Positions 16,873 to 25,971 of a stretch of DNA of 64,000 nt are shown here, one piece after another. The stretch comes from Fusobacterium massiliense. GTDB lineage: Bacteria; Fusobacteriota; Fusobacteriia; Fusobacteriales; Fusobacteriaceae. The translations under genes were made by a program, and so were the position numbers. The notes beneath the pieces were generated by a model. The model was given only the letters and a program-made list of their open reading frames with translations, was not told where the DNA came from and made no database searches. Location: assembly GCF_900095705.1 (NCBI RefSeq), contig NZ_LT608326.1:186001-250000 (forward strand), read 5' to 3'. How positions within the stretch are numbered: the first letter of the stretch is position 1; every line of letters begins with the position of its first letter.

Positions 16873-18051
16873 CTATTTCTTAAAAAATTCTTTCCATTCT
16901 TCTTCTTTAAATCCTATTAAAACTCCATTTTTACTAATAACCAAAGGTCTTTTTACTAATTTACCATCTGTTGCCAGGAGCTTTATTTGTTCATCTTCTG
17001 ACATATTTGGAAGTTTATCTTTTAATCCCATTTCTCTATACAGTATTCCACTTGTATTAAAAAATTTTTTTAATTCTTTTCCACTGTTTTGATAAAATTC
17101 TTTAAGCTCACTTTCATTTGGATTAAGTTTCACTATATCTCTTTCATTAAACTTAATATTATTTGTTTCTAGCCATTTTTTAGCTTTTTGACAAGTTGAG
17201 CATCTTGGATAACATAAAAACTTTACTTCTCCCATTTCTTTTAGCACTTCCTTTTTATCTTCTATTTTAGTTTTTACTTTTTTTCTATTTTCTCCTTCAA
17301 AGTCTAAAAATAATACTACTGGGCAATGGTCTGAACCTTCTGTTTGAGCATGTATTTCAGCATCTTTTAAATTCTTTTCAAGCCCAGAAGATACAACAAA
17401 ATAATCTATTCTCCACCCTGTGTTGTTTTTTCTAGCATTAGCTCTATAAGACCACCACGAATAAGCATGTTCTAAGTTTGGATAAAAATATCTAAATGTA
17501 TCTACAAAACCACTATCTAGCAACTTTGAGAATTTTTCTCTTTCTTCATCTGTAAAACCTGGATTTCTTCTATTTGTTTTTGGATTTTTTAAGTCTATCT
17601 CTTTGTGAGCAACATTCAAATCTCCACAAACAACAACAGGCTTAAATTCTTCCAATTTTTTTAAATATTTTCTAAACTCATCTTCCCAAACCATTCTATA
17701 ATCTAATCTTAAAAGTTCATCTTTTGAATTTGGTGTATATACTGTTATCATATAAAACTTTTCAAATTCAAGAGTGATTACTCTACCTTCTTTATCGTGC
17801 TCTTCTATTCCAATTCCATAAGCTACAGATAATGGTTTTTCTTTCGTAAAAATTGCTGTCCCTGAGTAACCCTTTTTTTCTGCATAATTCCAGTATTGAT
17901 AATAGCCTGGCAGTTCTAAATTTAGTTGTCCTTCACTTAACTTAGTCTCTTGCAAGCAAAAAATATCTGCATCTTGTTCATTAAAGTAATCTAAAAAACC
18001 TTTTTTTATTGCTGCTCTAATTCCATTTACATTCCACGATATTAATTTCAT
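16873..18051 (-). CDS. exodeoxyribonuclease III fused to an ArsC/Spx-like domain
   Basis: 392 residues. Residues 1-255 are an ExoIII-type AP endonuclease: start [21 protein letters not shown] with the catalytic glutamate, [10 protein letters not shown], and terminal GSDHCPV. After a charged linker comes a complete ArsC/Spx-like thioredoxin-fold domain of about 115 residues ([17 protein letters not shown] with a CxxC, later [15 protein letters not shown]). The frame opens at 18156, but ATG 18051 behind GAGAGGG is the real start. ExoIII is normally a single domain of about 255 residues, so this is a true fusion. Confidence 0.88.
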   Translation of the reverse strand: MKLISWNVNGIRAAIKKGFLDYFNEQDADIFCLQETKLSEGQLNLELPGYYQYWNYAEKKGYSGTAIFTKEKPLSVAYGIGIEEHDKEGRVITLEFEKFYMITVYTPNSKDELLRLDYRMVWEDEFRKYLKKLEEFKPVVVCGDLNVAHKEIDLKNPKTNRRNPGFTDEEREKFSKLLDSGFVDTFRYFYPNLEHAYSWWSYRANARKNNTGWRIDYFVVSSGLEKNLKDAEIHAQTEGSDHCPVVLFLDFEGENRKKVKTKIEDKKEVLKEMGEVKFLCYPRCSTCQKAKKWLETNNIKFNERDIVKLNPNESELKEFYQNSGKELKKFFNTSGILYREMGLKDKLPNMSEDEQIKLLATDGKLVKRPLVISKNGVLIGFKEEEWKEFFKK

Positions 18052-18065
18052 ATTTATCCCTCTCT

Positions 18066-18500
18066 TTAAATCTCCATCAAATATTTCACAGCTAAAATAT
18101 AGCCATATTTTCCTAAACCTGTTATTTGTCCAATACAAGCTGGTGAAGTAATACAAACTTTTCTAAAATCTTCTCTTGCATGTATATTAGAAATGTGTAC
18201 TTCCACAGTAGGTATACTTACAGCTTTTATAGCATCATGTATAGCAACAGATGTATGTGTGTAAGCCCCTGGATTGATAATTATCCCATCATATTTTTCA
18301 TTATATGCTTTTTGAATACAGTCTACAATTTCTCCTTCTATATTACTTTGAAAAAAAGTAAAATCTATATTTTTATTTTTAAACTCTGAATTTTTTTTAA
18401 TATATTCACACAGTTCTTCATAAGTAAAAGAGCCATATATATTTTTTTCTCTCACTCCAAGCATATTTAAATTAGCTCCATTAATTACCATTATTTTCAT
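18066..18500 (-). CDS. aroQ: type II 3-dehydroquinate dehydratase
   Basis: 144 residues, standard for AroQ. Motifs: [18 protein letters not shown] with the catalytic tyrosine, [17 protein letters not shown], and [14 protein letters not shown] with the catalytic histidine. It catalyses step 3 of the shikimate pathway. It overlaps the aroE gene by 20 bases, so translation is coupled. Confidence 0.95.
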   Translation of the reverse strand: MKIMVINGANLNMLGVREKNIYGSFTYEELCEYIKKNSEFKNKNIDFTFFQSNIEGEIVDCIQKAYNEKYDGIIINPGAYTHTSVAIHDAIKAVSIPTVEVHISNIHAREDFRKVCITSPACIGQITGLGKYGYILAVKYLMEI

Positions 18501-19284
18501 TTTTTTCTCCCATTTCTATGATAATTTCTTCTCTAATTTTATTTTTCATCATTTCTGAAATTTCTTTCTCAAACAATATTTCATCTGTTTTTATAGCCTG
18601 TTCTATAAGCATATCCATTCCATTAATAGCAACAAGTCCATTTTCTTTAGCAAGTTTTAAAAATTTTGTTTCAATAGGATTATATATTAAATCTATTGCA
18701 ACCTTAAATTTCTTGATAACATTTTCATCTGCAATACTTTCATATATATTAGGGTACATTCCAACAGGAGTTGTATTTATTATTATATCTCCCTCAGAAA
18801 TTTTAGAAAAATCTACTTTGCTATCTTTATCTTTTCTAAAGCAAAAAATAATTTCTCCAGCTCTCATATCTTTCAAAACTTTACTTACACTTGCACTAGC
18901 TCCACCTCTCCCGATGACTGCTACTTTTTTATTTTTTACATCTATATTATTTAAAATAAGAGTTTGCATAAAACCATAATAGTCTGTATTAGCACCAAAA
19001 TATTTATTATCTTTTATATACAATAAATTAATTGCTCTTATTTCTTTTGCCTCATTACTTAAACTATTCAACTTATCTATAAAAATTTTCTTATAAGGTA
19101 TTGTAATATTAACTCCCTTAATATTATTAGCTTGCATATATTCTTTAAAATTAATAATATCTTCTTTAGAAACTTCATATAAAACATATTCTGCTTGTAT
19201 ATTTAAATTTTTTAAAATTATTTTATGTAGGATTGGAGAAAGAGAGTGAGACAATTTTTCTCCCAACAGACCAATCTTAATCAC
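18481..19284 (-). CDS. aroE: shikimate dehydrogenase
   Basis: 267 residues with a GTG start at 19284 behind AAGGAGG. The substrate site includes GEKLSHSLSPILH and NITIPYKK (catalytic lysine). The cofactor loop is VIGRGGASASV, and the C-terminal NGMDMLIEQA is typical. It reduces dehydroshikimate to shikimate. It overlaps both neighbours, chorismate mutase upstream by 8 bases and aroQ downstream. Confidence 0.95.
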   Translation of the reverse strand: MIKIGLLGEKLSHSLSPILHKIILKNLNIQAEYVLYEVSKEDIINFKEYMQANNIKGVNITIPYKKIFIDKLNSLSNEAKEIRAINLLYIKDNKYFGANTDYYGFMQTLILNNIDVKNKKVAVIGRGGASASVSKVLKDMRAGEIIFCFRKDKDSKVDFSKISEGDIIINTTPVGMYPNIYESIADENVIKKFKVAIDLIYNPIETKFLKLAKENGLVAINGMDMLIEQAIKTDEILFEKEISEMMKNKIREEIIIEMGEKNENNGN

Positions 19285-19537
19285 TTTTTTGAACCTCCTT
19301 GCTAATATCCATAAGCGTTCTCAAAAATTTTTCCACATATTTTTTCTGATTATCATCTATATTCTTAAGAGACATACCTATAATCTCTTCTTCTCTCTTT
19401 GGGTCATAGATTTTCATATTATTTTCTTTTTTTAATTCACCAATTTCTTTTGATATATCTAGTCTTTTTAAAAATAAAGCTATAAGCTCATCATCAATAT
19501 CATCTATCTTTTTTCTCAAGAGATTTAATTTTATCAT
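19277..19537 (-). CDS. chorismate mutase (AroQ-class helical domain)
   Basis: 86 residues, a single CM_2 domain: LRKKIDDIDDELIALFLKRL, then the KREEEIIGMSLKN helix. It converts chorismate to prephenate. It is the first gene of the chorismate mutase - aroE - aroQ unit and stands alone rather than fused to a prephenate or DAHP enzyme. Confidence 0.9.
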   Translation of the reverse strand: MIKLNLLRKKIDDIDDELIALFLKRLDISKEIGELKKENNMKIYDPKREEEIIGMSLKNIDDNQKKYVEKFLRTLMDISKEVQKSD

Positions 19538-19576
19538 AAAATATCTCCATTTCTATTTGGAATTTCTACTGAAATT

Positions 19577-20116
19577 TTAAGGGGTAATTTTTGATTTAAC
19601 TTTATCATCAAGTATCTCCTTTTCTATCTCCTGTAGTTTTCCTATCATCTCTGTATCTTTAAATTTAAGAAGAATTTTAGCATCTTTACTATAAGATGTT
19701 ATTATCCCACTTGTATAGTCATATGTATATATTAAATTTTCATCTTCATCAAAATATTGCCAAATATCTATCATTTCATTATTATTTATTCTACCAACAC
19801 TGAGTTTTTTACCTTCTTCATCATAATTTATAACATAACCCAATTCTGTCTTAGAAATCGGTTCATAGAAAATTTCTGTTTTTAGTTTACCACTTTCATA
19901 AAAATATTGCCATCTACCATACTTTTTATTAGAGATATAAAATTCTTTAGATTTTAATTTCCCGTTATCATAGTATTTTTCTTTAACTCCATTTAAGTTA
20001 TTTTGATTTAAAACTTTATAATCTTCTTTATTATTAAAAAAATATTTTAAAAACTTTTCACTTGAAAATAAATTTAAACTTAATATCATCATCAAAAGAA
20101 TAATAATTTTTTTCAT
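19577..20116 (-). CDS. exported MORN-repeat protein (YwqK-like)
   Basis: 179 residues with a signal peptide (KKIIILLMMILSLNLFSS). MORN_2-type repeats follow: GVKEKYYDNGKLKSKEFY, YGRWQYFYESGKLKTEIFY, IDIWQYFDEDENLIYTYDY. Fusobacteria often carry many such proteins. The repeats are sure; the role is unknown. A 39-base gap separates it from the chorismate mutase gene. The 290 bases upstream (20117-20406) hold only the divergent promoters. Confidence 0.8.
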   Translation of the reverse strand: MKKIIILLMMILSLNLFSSEKFLKYFFNNKEDYKVLNQNNLNGVKEKYYDNGKLKSKEFYISNKKYGRWQYFYESGKLKTEIFYEPISKTELGYVINYDEEGKKLSVGRINNNEMIDIWQYFDEDENLIYTYDYTSGIITSYSKDAKILLKFKDTEMIGKLQEIEKEILDDKVKSKITP

Positions 20117-20406
20117 TTTTATTCTCCTTTCAGTATAATGTGATTTTTTTATTCTATCATTTTTTTATAATAATTGTAACTAAAAAAATAAAGATTTCAA
20201 ATAAAGTTTCTAAATACTAACATCATTTTTTCTATATGAACTGTCTTTATCCTACAAACTTTTTATCTCTTTTATAAAAATATTATTGAAAAATAAAAAA
20301 ATTTTTCTTAAAAACCGAACAATTAAATTTTTAAATTGTTATCTATAGTTTTATCCTTTCTTTATGCTAAAATTCACCCATAAATAAAAAATCTTGGGAG
20401 GGAATT

Positions 20407-21342
20407 ATGAAAAAAATACTAACTATATTAGGACTATGCTTAGGACTTACAACAATAGCTATTGCTGAAGAAAAAGAAAAGGAAATAAAAATAGGAATTA
20501 CACAAATTGTTGAGCATCCATCTTTAGATGCTGCAAGAAAAGGAATTGAGAAGGCTTTAAAAGACAAGGTTTCAAATAAAAAAATTAAAATAGATTATCA
20601 AACAGCTCAAGGGGATTTTGGAACTGCTCAACTAATAACAAAATCATTTGTTTCATCTAAAAAAGATATAATAGTTGCAATATCAACACCGAGTGCTCAA
20701 GCTGCTTTAAATGCAACTAAAAATATTCCAATCATTTATACTGCTGTAACTGATGGAGCAAGTGCAGGACTTAAAGGAGCAAATATAACAGGTACTTCTG
20801 ATATGTCCCCACTAGACAAAGAAATTTCCCTTATAAAAGATATGCTTCCAAAAGCTAAAAAGGTTGGTTTCATATATAATACAAGTGAACAAAATTCTGT
20901 AATATTGTTAAAAAAATTTAAAAACCTTGCTAAATCTAAAAATCTTGTCGTTGTTGAAAAAGGTGTAAGTTCAGTAAATGATATAAATTTAGCACTAGAT
21001 ACTCTACTAAATCAAATAGATGTATTATTCATTCCAACAGATAATTTAGTATATTCTTCAGCAAGTTTAGTTTTACAAAAAGCTAATAGAAAAAATGTTC
21101 CTATTATAGCTTCAACAAAAGATATTGTTGAAAAGGGTGCTTTAGCAACTGAAAGCATAGACTATGAAAAATTAGGTTATCAAACTGGAGAAGTTATTAT
21201 AAAAATTATGAATGGTAAAAATCCTAAAGATATCCCTGTTGAAACTTTGAAAGAAACTAACTTGATTATAAACAAAAAAATGGCAAAAAAATATAATGTA
21301 AACATTGACGATATAAAATATAAAAAAGCAGAAAAAATTTAA
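20407..21342 (+). CDS. ABC importer substrate-binding protein (TrpX-like)
   Basis: 311 residues. The signal peptide (KKILTILGLCLGLTTIAIA) has no lipobox cysteine. The mature part starts KIGITQIVEHPSLDAARKGI and belongs to the COG2984-type binding proteins, as does DMSPLDKEISLIKDMLPKAK. Relatives in Gram-positive bacteria are linked to tryptophan uptake (TrpXYZ), but that substrate is only a guess here. The RBS GGGAGGG is strong. No T-box or other riboswitch is seen upstream. Permease and ATPase genes follow directly. Confidence 0.85.
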   Translation: MKKILTILGLCLGLTTIAIAEEKEKEIKIGITQIVEHPSLDAARKGIEKALKDKVSNKKIKIDYQTAQGDFGTAQLITKSFVSSKKDIIVAISTPSAQAALNATKNIPIIYTAVTDGASAGLKGANITGTSDMSPLDKEISLIKDMLPKAKKVGFIYNTSEQNSVILLKKFKNLAKSKNLVVVEKGVSSVNDINLALDTLLNQIDVLFIPTDNLVYSSASLVLQKANRKNVPIIASTKDIVEKGALATESIDYEKLGYQTGEVIIKIMNGKNPKDIPVETLKETNLIINKKMAKKYNVNIDDIKYKKAEKI

Positions 21343-21364
21343 AAAGATAAAAAGGAGTTTTAAA

Positions 21365-22195
21365 ATGTTTCAAGCAACAATAGAACAAAGCTTAATTTTT
21401 GCAATTATGGTTTTGGGTGTATATATATCTTTCAAAATATTAAATTTTCCCGATATGACTGTTGATGGAAGTTTTCCATTAGGTGCAGCTATTTCAGCAA
21501 AACTTTTAACTTTAGGAGTTAATCCTTATTTAACTTTATTTGTTGCTCTTATTTGTGGAGCTCTTGCTGGAGGAATTACAGGTCTTATACATGTAAAATT
21601 AAAAGTTCAAGATTTACTTGCTGGAATTTTAACTATGACTGCTCTATACAGTATTAATCTAAGAATTATGGGAAAATCTAATATTCCTTTATTTGAAGAA
21701 GAAAATATATTTAACACAGACTATTCTATAATTATAACAATAATAATTTTAATTTTAATAAGTAAATTATTTTTAGATTATTTATTGAAAACAAAGTTTG
21801 GCTTTGCATTAAAGGCTTTAGGAGATAATGAAAATCTTGTAGTTTCTTTAGGTTTAAACGAAAAAAAATATAAGGTATACGGTCTTATTATAGCAAATGC
21901 TTTTGTTGCTTTTTCTGGTGCTATACTTGCTCAATATCAAGGATTTGCTGATATAGGTATGGGAACAGGAACTATAGTTATAGGTCTTGCCTCTATAATT
22001 ATTGGAGATACAATTTTTGGAAAGACTAGAAAAATCAGTGGGACTTCTGTAGTAATAATAGGTTCTGTTCTTTATAGAGCTGTTCTTGCTCTAACTTTAT
22101 CTTTGGGAATGGATGCAAGTGATTTAAAACTAATTACAACAATTATAGTCTTAATAATCCTATGGTTACAAAAGTTAAAAAATAAAAGGAGATGA
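21365..22195 (+). CDS. ABC importer permease (TrpY-like)
   Basis: 276 residues, an integral membrane protein of the branched-chain permease type (BPD_transp_2, COG4120). FPDMTVDGSFPLGAAISAKL near residue 35 and GEN-type segment ALGDNENLVVSLGLN are typical. It pairs with the ATPase encoded 6 bases further on. Confidence 0.85.
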   Translation: MFQATIEQSLIFAIMVLGVYISFKILNFPDMTVDGSFPLGAAISAKLLTLGVNPYLTLFVALICGALAGGITGLIHVKLKVQDLLAGILTMTALYSINLRIMGKSNIPLFEEENIFNTDYSIIITIIILILISKLFLDYLLKTKFGFALKALGDNENLVVSLGLNEKKYKVYGLIIANAFVAFSGAILAQYQGFADIGMGTGTIVIGLASIIIGDTIFGKTRKISGTSVVIIGSVLYRAVLALTLSLGMDASDLKLITTIIVLIILWLQKLKNKRR

Positions 22196-22201
22196 TAAGA
22201 A

Positions 22202-22978
22202 ATGATGACACTTTCTAATATAAATAAAACTTTTTATTCTGCATCAGGAGAAGAAAAAGCAATATTCACAGACTTAAATCTTAAAGTAGCTAAAGGAGAA
22301 TTTATCTCTGTTATTGGAAGTAATGGAGCAGGTAAGTCTACTCTTCTTAACCTTATTAGCGGAAACATTGACTTAGATAATGGTACTATTGAAATAGAAG
22401 GAGAAAATATAACAAATTTAGCAAAACACAAAAGAAGTAAAATTATTTCTAAGGTTTATCAAAATCCATCTATGGGAACTGCTCCATCTATGACTATTTT
22501 TGAAAATTTATCTATGGCAGACAACAAAGGAAAAATATTTGGATGGTCTCTAGGTTTAAATCAATCCAAAAGAGAATATTACAAAAATTTATTAAAAGAA
22601 TTAGATTTGGGACTTGAAAATTTAATGGAAACAGAAGTTCAATATCTATCTGGAGGTCAAAGACAATGTCTTGCTTTAATTATGGCAACTTTAAATCAAC
22701 CAAAAATATTGCTTTTAGATGAACATACAGCCGCTCTTGACCCTAAAACATCTCAAATTATTATGGATAAAACCAAAGATATAATAACAAAGTATGAAAT
22801 TCCTACACTTATGATTACACATAATTTACAAGATGCTATAAAATATGGGAATAGATTAATTATGCTTCACAACGGAAAAATTATTTTAGATATTAGTGGA
22901 GATGAAAAAAAAGAGCTTACTCAAGAAAAATTAATGGATGTATTTAAAAAGATTTCTACTTATTCAGATGTGTTTTAA
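22202..22978 (+). CDS. ABC importer ATPase (TrpZ-like)
   Basis: 258 residues. Walker A is GSNGAGKST (about residue 40), Q-loop KVYQNPSMGTAPSMTI, signature LSGGQRQC, Walker B ILLLDEH, and the switch histidine is in MITHN. It powers the importer with the two preceding proteins. The two adjacent ATGs at 22202 and 22205 are both possible starts. Confidence 0.9.
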   Translation: MMTLSNINKTFYSASGEEKAIFTDLNLKVAKGEFISVIGSNGAGKSTLLNLISGNIDLDNGTIEIEGENITNLAKHKRSKIISKVYQNPSMGTAPSMTIFENLSMADNKGKIFGWSLGLNQSKREYYKNLLKELDLGLENLMETEVQYLSGGQRQCLALIMATLNQPKILLLDEHTAALDPKTSQIIMDKTKDIITKYEIPTLMITHNLQDAIKYGNRLIMLHNGKIILDISGDEKKELTQEKLMDVFKKISTYSDVF

Positions 22979-23012
22979 CAATGAATTATATAAGTATTTA
23001 AAGATTTTTATA

Positions 23013-23087
23013 TGGCTGGGGTGGCTGGATTCGAACCAACGCATAACGGAGTCAAAGTCCGTTGCCTTACCGCTTGGCGACACCCCA
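23013..23087 (-). tRNA. tRNA-Gln (TTG)
   Basis: Minus-strand cloverleaf with acceptor TGGGGTG/CACCCCA, anticodon loop CTTTGAC and an encoded CCA. It is co-directed with tRNA-Pro. Confidence 0.93.
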
Positions 23088-23094
23088 AAAAAAA

Positions 23095-23171
23095 TGGTCG
23101 GAATAGCAAGATTCGAACTTGCGGCCCCCTGCTCCCAAGGCAGGTGCGCTACCGGACTGCGCTATATTCCG
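23095..23171 (-). tRNA. tRNA-Pro (TGG)
   Basis: Minus strand: acceptor CGGAATA/TATTCCG, anticodon loop CTTGGGA in a CCTGC/GCAGG stem, encoded CCA. Seven bases separate it from tRNA-Gln. Confidence 0.93.
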
Positions 23172-23188
23172 TCCTAAATGACTTTATA

Positions 23189-23217
23189 AGTTTAGCATAT
23201 ATATTTTTCTCTGTCAA
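23189..23217 (-). promoter_or_regulatory. promoter of tRNA-Pro/tRNA-Gln
   Basis: Minus strand: -35 TTGACA (23212-23217), 17-base spacer, -10 TAAACT (23189-23194). Confidence 0.7.
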
Positions 23218-23305
23218 GAAATTATTTCTTATCTAAACTAATATTTTTTATAAAAATTTAAATCAAATTAATAGTAAAATTATTTTACCTTATTTAAAAT
23301 AATTG

Positions 23306-23334
23306 TTGACAAAAACAAAAAAGAATATTATATT
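23306..23334 (+). promoter_or_regulatory. promoter of the riboflavin operon
   Basis: -35 TTGACA (23306-23311), 17-base spacer, -10 TATATT (23329-23334), about 20 bases before the FMN riboswitch. Confidence 0.75.
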
Positions 23335-23355
23335 TATAACTAAGAATAAATATAA

Positions 23356-23462
23356 ATCTTCAGGGCAGGGTGAGATTCCCGACCGGTGGTATAGTCCACG
23401 AAAGCATAGCTTTGATTTGGTGAAATTCCAAAACCGACAGTAAAGTCTGGATGAAAGAAGAT
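23356..23462 (+). ncRNA. FMN riboswitch (RFN element)
   Basis: The conserved RFN core is present: closing stem ATCTT/AAGAT, CAGGGCAGGGTGAGATTCCC, GACCGGTGGTATAGTCC, then CCGACAGTAAAGTCTGGATG. It senses FMN and controls the rib genes downstream. A terminator hairpin follows at 23518-23548, so control is most likely by premature termination. Confidence 0.96.
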
Positions 23463-23517
23463 ATAGTCTATTTAAATTTATAGTTTAAAAGATTAAATTG
23501 ATTTCTAAGTAACCAAT

Positions 23518-23548
23518 AAATACCTGAATTTTATTCAGGTATTTTTTA
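23518..23548 (+). terminator. riboswitch expression-platform terminator
   Basis: AAATACCTGAAT pairs with ATTCAGGTATTT around a 3-base loop and is followed by a T run. Confidence 0.85.
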
Positions 23549-23550
23549 TT

Positions 23551-23665
23551 CTATAGGAAAGCATAAAATTAAATAGCAAAAATTAGTCTCTTGACGTCCA
23601 TGAGTTCTACGAGCTCAATGAACACAGGCTCTTCGAACTAATACGGATGTCAGAGACTTTATTTA
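23551..23665 (-). repeat. dispersed hairpin element, copy A5 (core inverted)
   Basis: The flanks read in minus orientation (CTATAGGAAAG tail first, CTTTATTTA last), but the hairpin core reads in plus orientation (GTCTCTTGACG first, loop GAGCTCAATGAACACAGG). It lies in the rib leader between the riboswitch terminator and ribH. Confidence 0.88.
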
Positions 23666-23726
23666 CTAAAGTAGATATACAAATTTAATAAGTAATAAAA
23701 TTTTTATAAAAATTATGGAGGTAACA

Positions 23727-24188
23727 ATGAAAGTTTTTGAAGGAAAGTTTAATGGTCAAGGAATAAAAATAGCTATAGTAGCTGCTAGATTTAATGAATT
23801 TATCACATCTAAGTTAATAGGTGGTGCAGAAGACATTCTAAGAAGACATGAAGTTCAAGATGATGATATCAATTTATTCTGGGTTCCTGGAGCATTTGAA
23901 ATACCTTTAGTTGCAAAAAAATTAGCTCAATCTAAAAAATATGATGCTGTTATAACATTAGGAGCTGTTATTAAAGGTTCTACACCTCATTTTGATTATG
24001 TATGTGCTGAAGTTTCAAAAGGAGTTGCTCATGTTAGCTTAGATAGTGAAGTTCCTGTAATATTTGGAGTTTTAACAACTAACTCAATAGAAGAAGCTAT
24101 CGAAAGAGCTGGAACAAAAGCAGGAAATAAAGGAGCAGATGCAGCTATGACTGCCATTGAAATGATCAATTTAATAAAAGGTATCTAG
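23727..24188 (+). CDS. ribH: lumazine synthase
   Basis: 153 residues from ATG 23727, chosen because GGAGG at 23718-23722 precedes it. Motifs: [39 protein letters not shown] with the catalytic histidine, and the late [13 protein letters not shown]. It makes dimethyl-ribityllumazine. It is the first gene of the FMN-controlled ribH-ribD-ribE-ribBA operon, an order different from the common ribD-E-BA-H. Confidence 0.95.
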   Translation: MKVFEGKFNGQGIKIAIVAARFNEFITSKLIGGAEDILRRHEVQDDDINLFWVPGAFEIPLVAKKLAQSKKYDAVITLGAVIKGSTPHFDYVCAEVSKGVAHVSLDSEVPVIFGVLTTNSIEEAIERAGTKAGNKGADAAMTAIEMINLIKGI

Positions 24189-24189
24189 T

Positions 24190-25275
24190 ATGAAAAAAGA
24201 TGAAGAATATATGAAAGAAGCTATAAAACTAGCTCAACAAGGATTTGGAAAAGTAAATCCAAATCCTTTAGTTGGGGCTATTGTTGTTAAAGATGATAAA
24301 ATTATTGGTAGAGGTTGGCACAAGAACTTTGGTGGTGCTCATGCAGAAGTTTGGGCTTTAGATGAAGCTGAAGAAAATGCAAAAGGAGCAACTATATATG
24401 TAACTTTAGAACCTTGTTCACACCATGGAAAAACTCCACCTTGTGCTGAAAAAATAGTAAAATCAGGAATAAAAAGATGTATTATAGCTTGTGTGGATCC
24501 AAATCCACTAGTTGCTGGAAAAGGTATAGATATATTAAAAAATGCTGGAATTGAAGTTGAAGTTGGAATTTTAGAAAAAGAGGCAAAAGAAATAAATAAA
24601 ATATTTTTTAAATATATAACAAAAAAAGAGCCTTATTTATTTTTAAAATGTGGAATAACCTTAGATGGAAAATTAGCAACAAGAAGTGGAAAATCAAAAT
24701 GGATAACTAATGATTTAGCAAGAGAAAGAGTTCAGTATTTAAGAACTAAATATATGGGAATTATGGTAGGTATAAATACTATCCTAGCAGATAATCCTAG
24801 TCTTGATTCAAGAATGGAAAATGCAAGAAATCCTTATAGAATTGTAGTTGATCCTAAGTTAGAAACACCAATTGATGCTAAATTTTTGCATTTTGATGAT
24901 AAAAAAGCAATAATAGTAACTTCTACTAAAAATAAGACAGCTGAAAAAATAAAAGTTTTAAAGGAAATAGGGACTAATTTTATTTTTCTTGACGGAGAAA
25001 TGTTTGAAATGAAAACTATACTTAAAGAAATTGGAAAACTAGGAGTTGATTCTATTCTATTAGAAGGTGGTGGTGGATTAATTTCATCAGCTTTTAAAGA
25101 AAATATAATAGATGGTGGCGAAATCTTTATTGCTCCTAAAATCATCGGAGATAATTCAGCTATATCATTTCTAAATGGTTTTAATTTTGATAGTATTGAT
25201 GAGGTCTTTAAGTTGCCTAATCCTAAATTTAATATCTACGGAGATAACATATCAGTAGAATTTGAAATGATATAA
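24190..25275 (+). CDS. ribD: bifunctional riboflavin deaminase/reductase
   Basis: 361 residues. The N-terminal deaminase has the zinc motif HAEVWALDEA and PCSHHGKTPPC; the C-terminal reductase begins near residue 150 (FLKCGITLDGKLAT) and ends LLEGGGGLISSAF. It starts one base after ribH, so translation is coupled. Confidence 0.95.
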   Translation: MKKDEEYMKEAIKLAQQGFGKVNPNPLVGAIVVKDDKIIGRGWHKNFGGAHAEVWALDEAEENAKGATIYVTLEPCSHHGKTPPCAEKIVKSGIKRCIIACVDPNPLVAGKGIDILKNAGIEVEVGILEKEAKEINKIFFKYITKKEPYLFLKCGITLDGKLATRSGKSKWITNDLARERVQYLRTKYMGIMVGINTILADNPSLDSRMENARNPYRIVVDPKLETPIDAKFLHFDDKKAIIVTSTKNKTAEKIKVLKEIGTNFIFLDGEMFEMKTILKEIGKLGVDSILLEGGGGLISSAFKENIIDGGEIFIAPKIIGDNSAISFLNGFNFDSIDEVFKLPNPKFNIYGDNISVEFEMI

Positions 25276-25306
25276 AGATATTTTCTAAAAGAGAGGTTAA
25301 ATTATT

Positions 25307-25963
25307 ATGTTTACAGGTTTAGTTGAAGAAAAAGGAAGAGTTATTTCTATCAATAATGGAGATAAATCAATAAAATTAAAAATAAAAGCTAGCAAAGTTT
25401 TAGAAAATGTAAAATTAGGAGATAGTATTGCAACAAATGGAGTTTGTCTGACTGTAACAGAATTTTCAAAAGATTATTTTTTAGCAGACTGTATGTTTGA
25501 AACAATAATGAGATCTAATTTAAAAAGGCTAAAAGCTGGAGATGAAGTAAATTTAGAGAAATCTATTACTTTAGCAACTCCCCTAGGTGGACATTTAGTT
25601 ACTGGAGATGTTGACTGTGAAGGAGAAATTATTTCTATAACACAAGAGGGAATAGCAAAGGTCTATGAAATAAAAATCAGTAGAAAATATATGAGATACA
25701 TCGTTGAAAAAGGTAGAGCAACAATAGATGGGGCAAGCCTTACAGTTGTTGCACTAACTGATGATAGTTTTTCTATTTCTTTAATACCACATTCACAAGA
25801 AAAAATCATTCTAGGAAACAAAAAAATAGGCGATATTGTGAATGTTGAAACAGACTTAATAGGAAAATATATAGAAAAATTTTTATATTTTGATAAACTT
25901 GAAGAAAAAGAAGAAAAGAAAAATACAATTACAAGAGAATTTTTATTAAAAAATGGGTTCTAG
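25307..25963 (+). CDS. ribE: riboflavin synthase alpha chain
   Basis: 218 residues with the two internally repeated lumazine-binding domains. The first starts MFTGLVEEKGRV and contains GVCLTV; the second contains KGRATIDGASLTV. It dismutates two lumazines to riboflavin. The C-terminal 20 residues are charged (KLEEKEEKKN) and extend slightly past the usual end. Confidence 0.94.
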   Translation: MFTGLVEEKGRVISINNGDKSIKLKIKASKVLENVKLGDSIATNGVCLTVTEFSKDYFLADCMFETIMRSNLKRLKAGDEVNLEKSITLATPLGGHLVTGDVDCEGEIISITQEGIAKVYEIKISRKYMRYIVEKGRATIDGASLTVVALTDDSFSISLIPHSQEKIILGNKKIGDIVNVETDLIGKYIEKFLYFDKLEEKEEKKNTITREFLLKNGF

Positions 25964-25971
25964 GAGGAAAA

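Noticed and set aside
20117-20406. Tryptophan T-box or other riboswitch before the ABC importer
   Set aside because: No conserved T-box sequence or specifier stem seen; only AT-rich promoter-like sequence.
23012-23236. Open frames of 74-79 codons on the plus strand
   Set aside because: They are translations of the antisense strand of tRNA-Gln and tRNA-Pro, a common annotation artefact.
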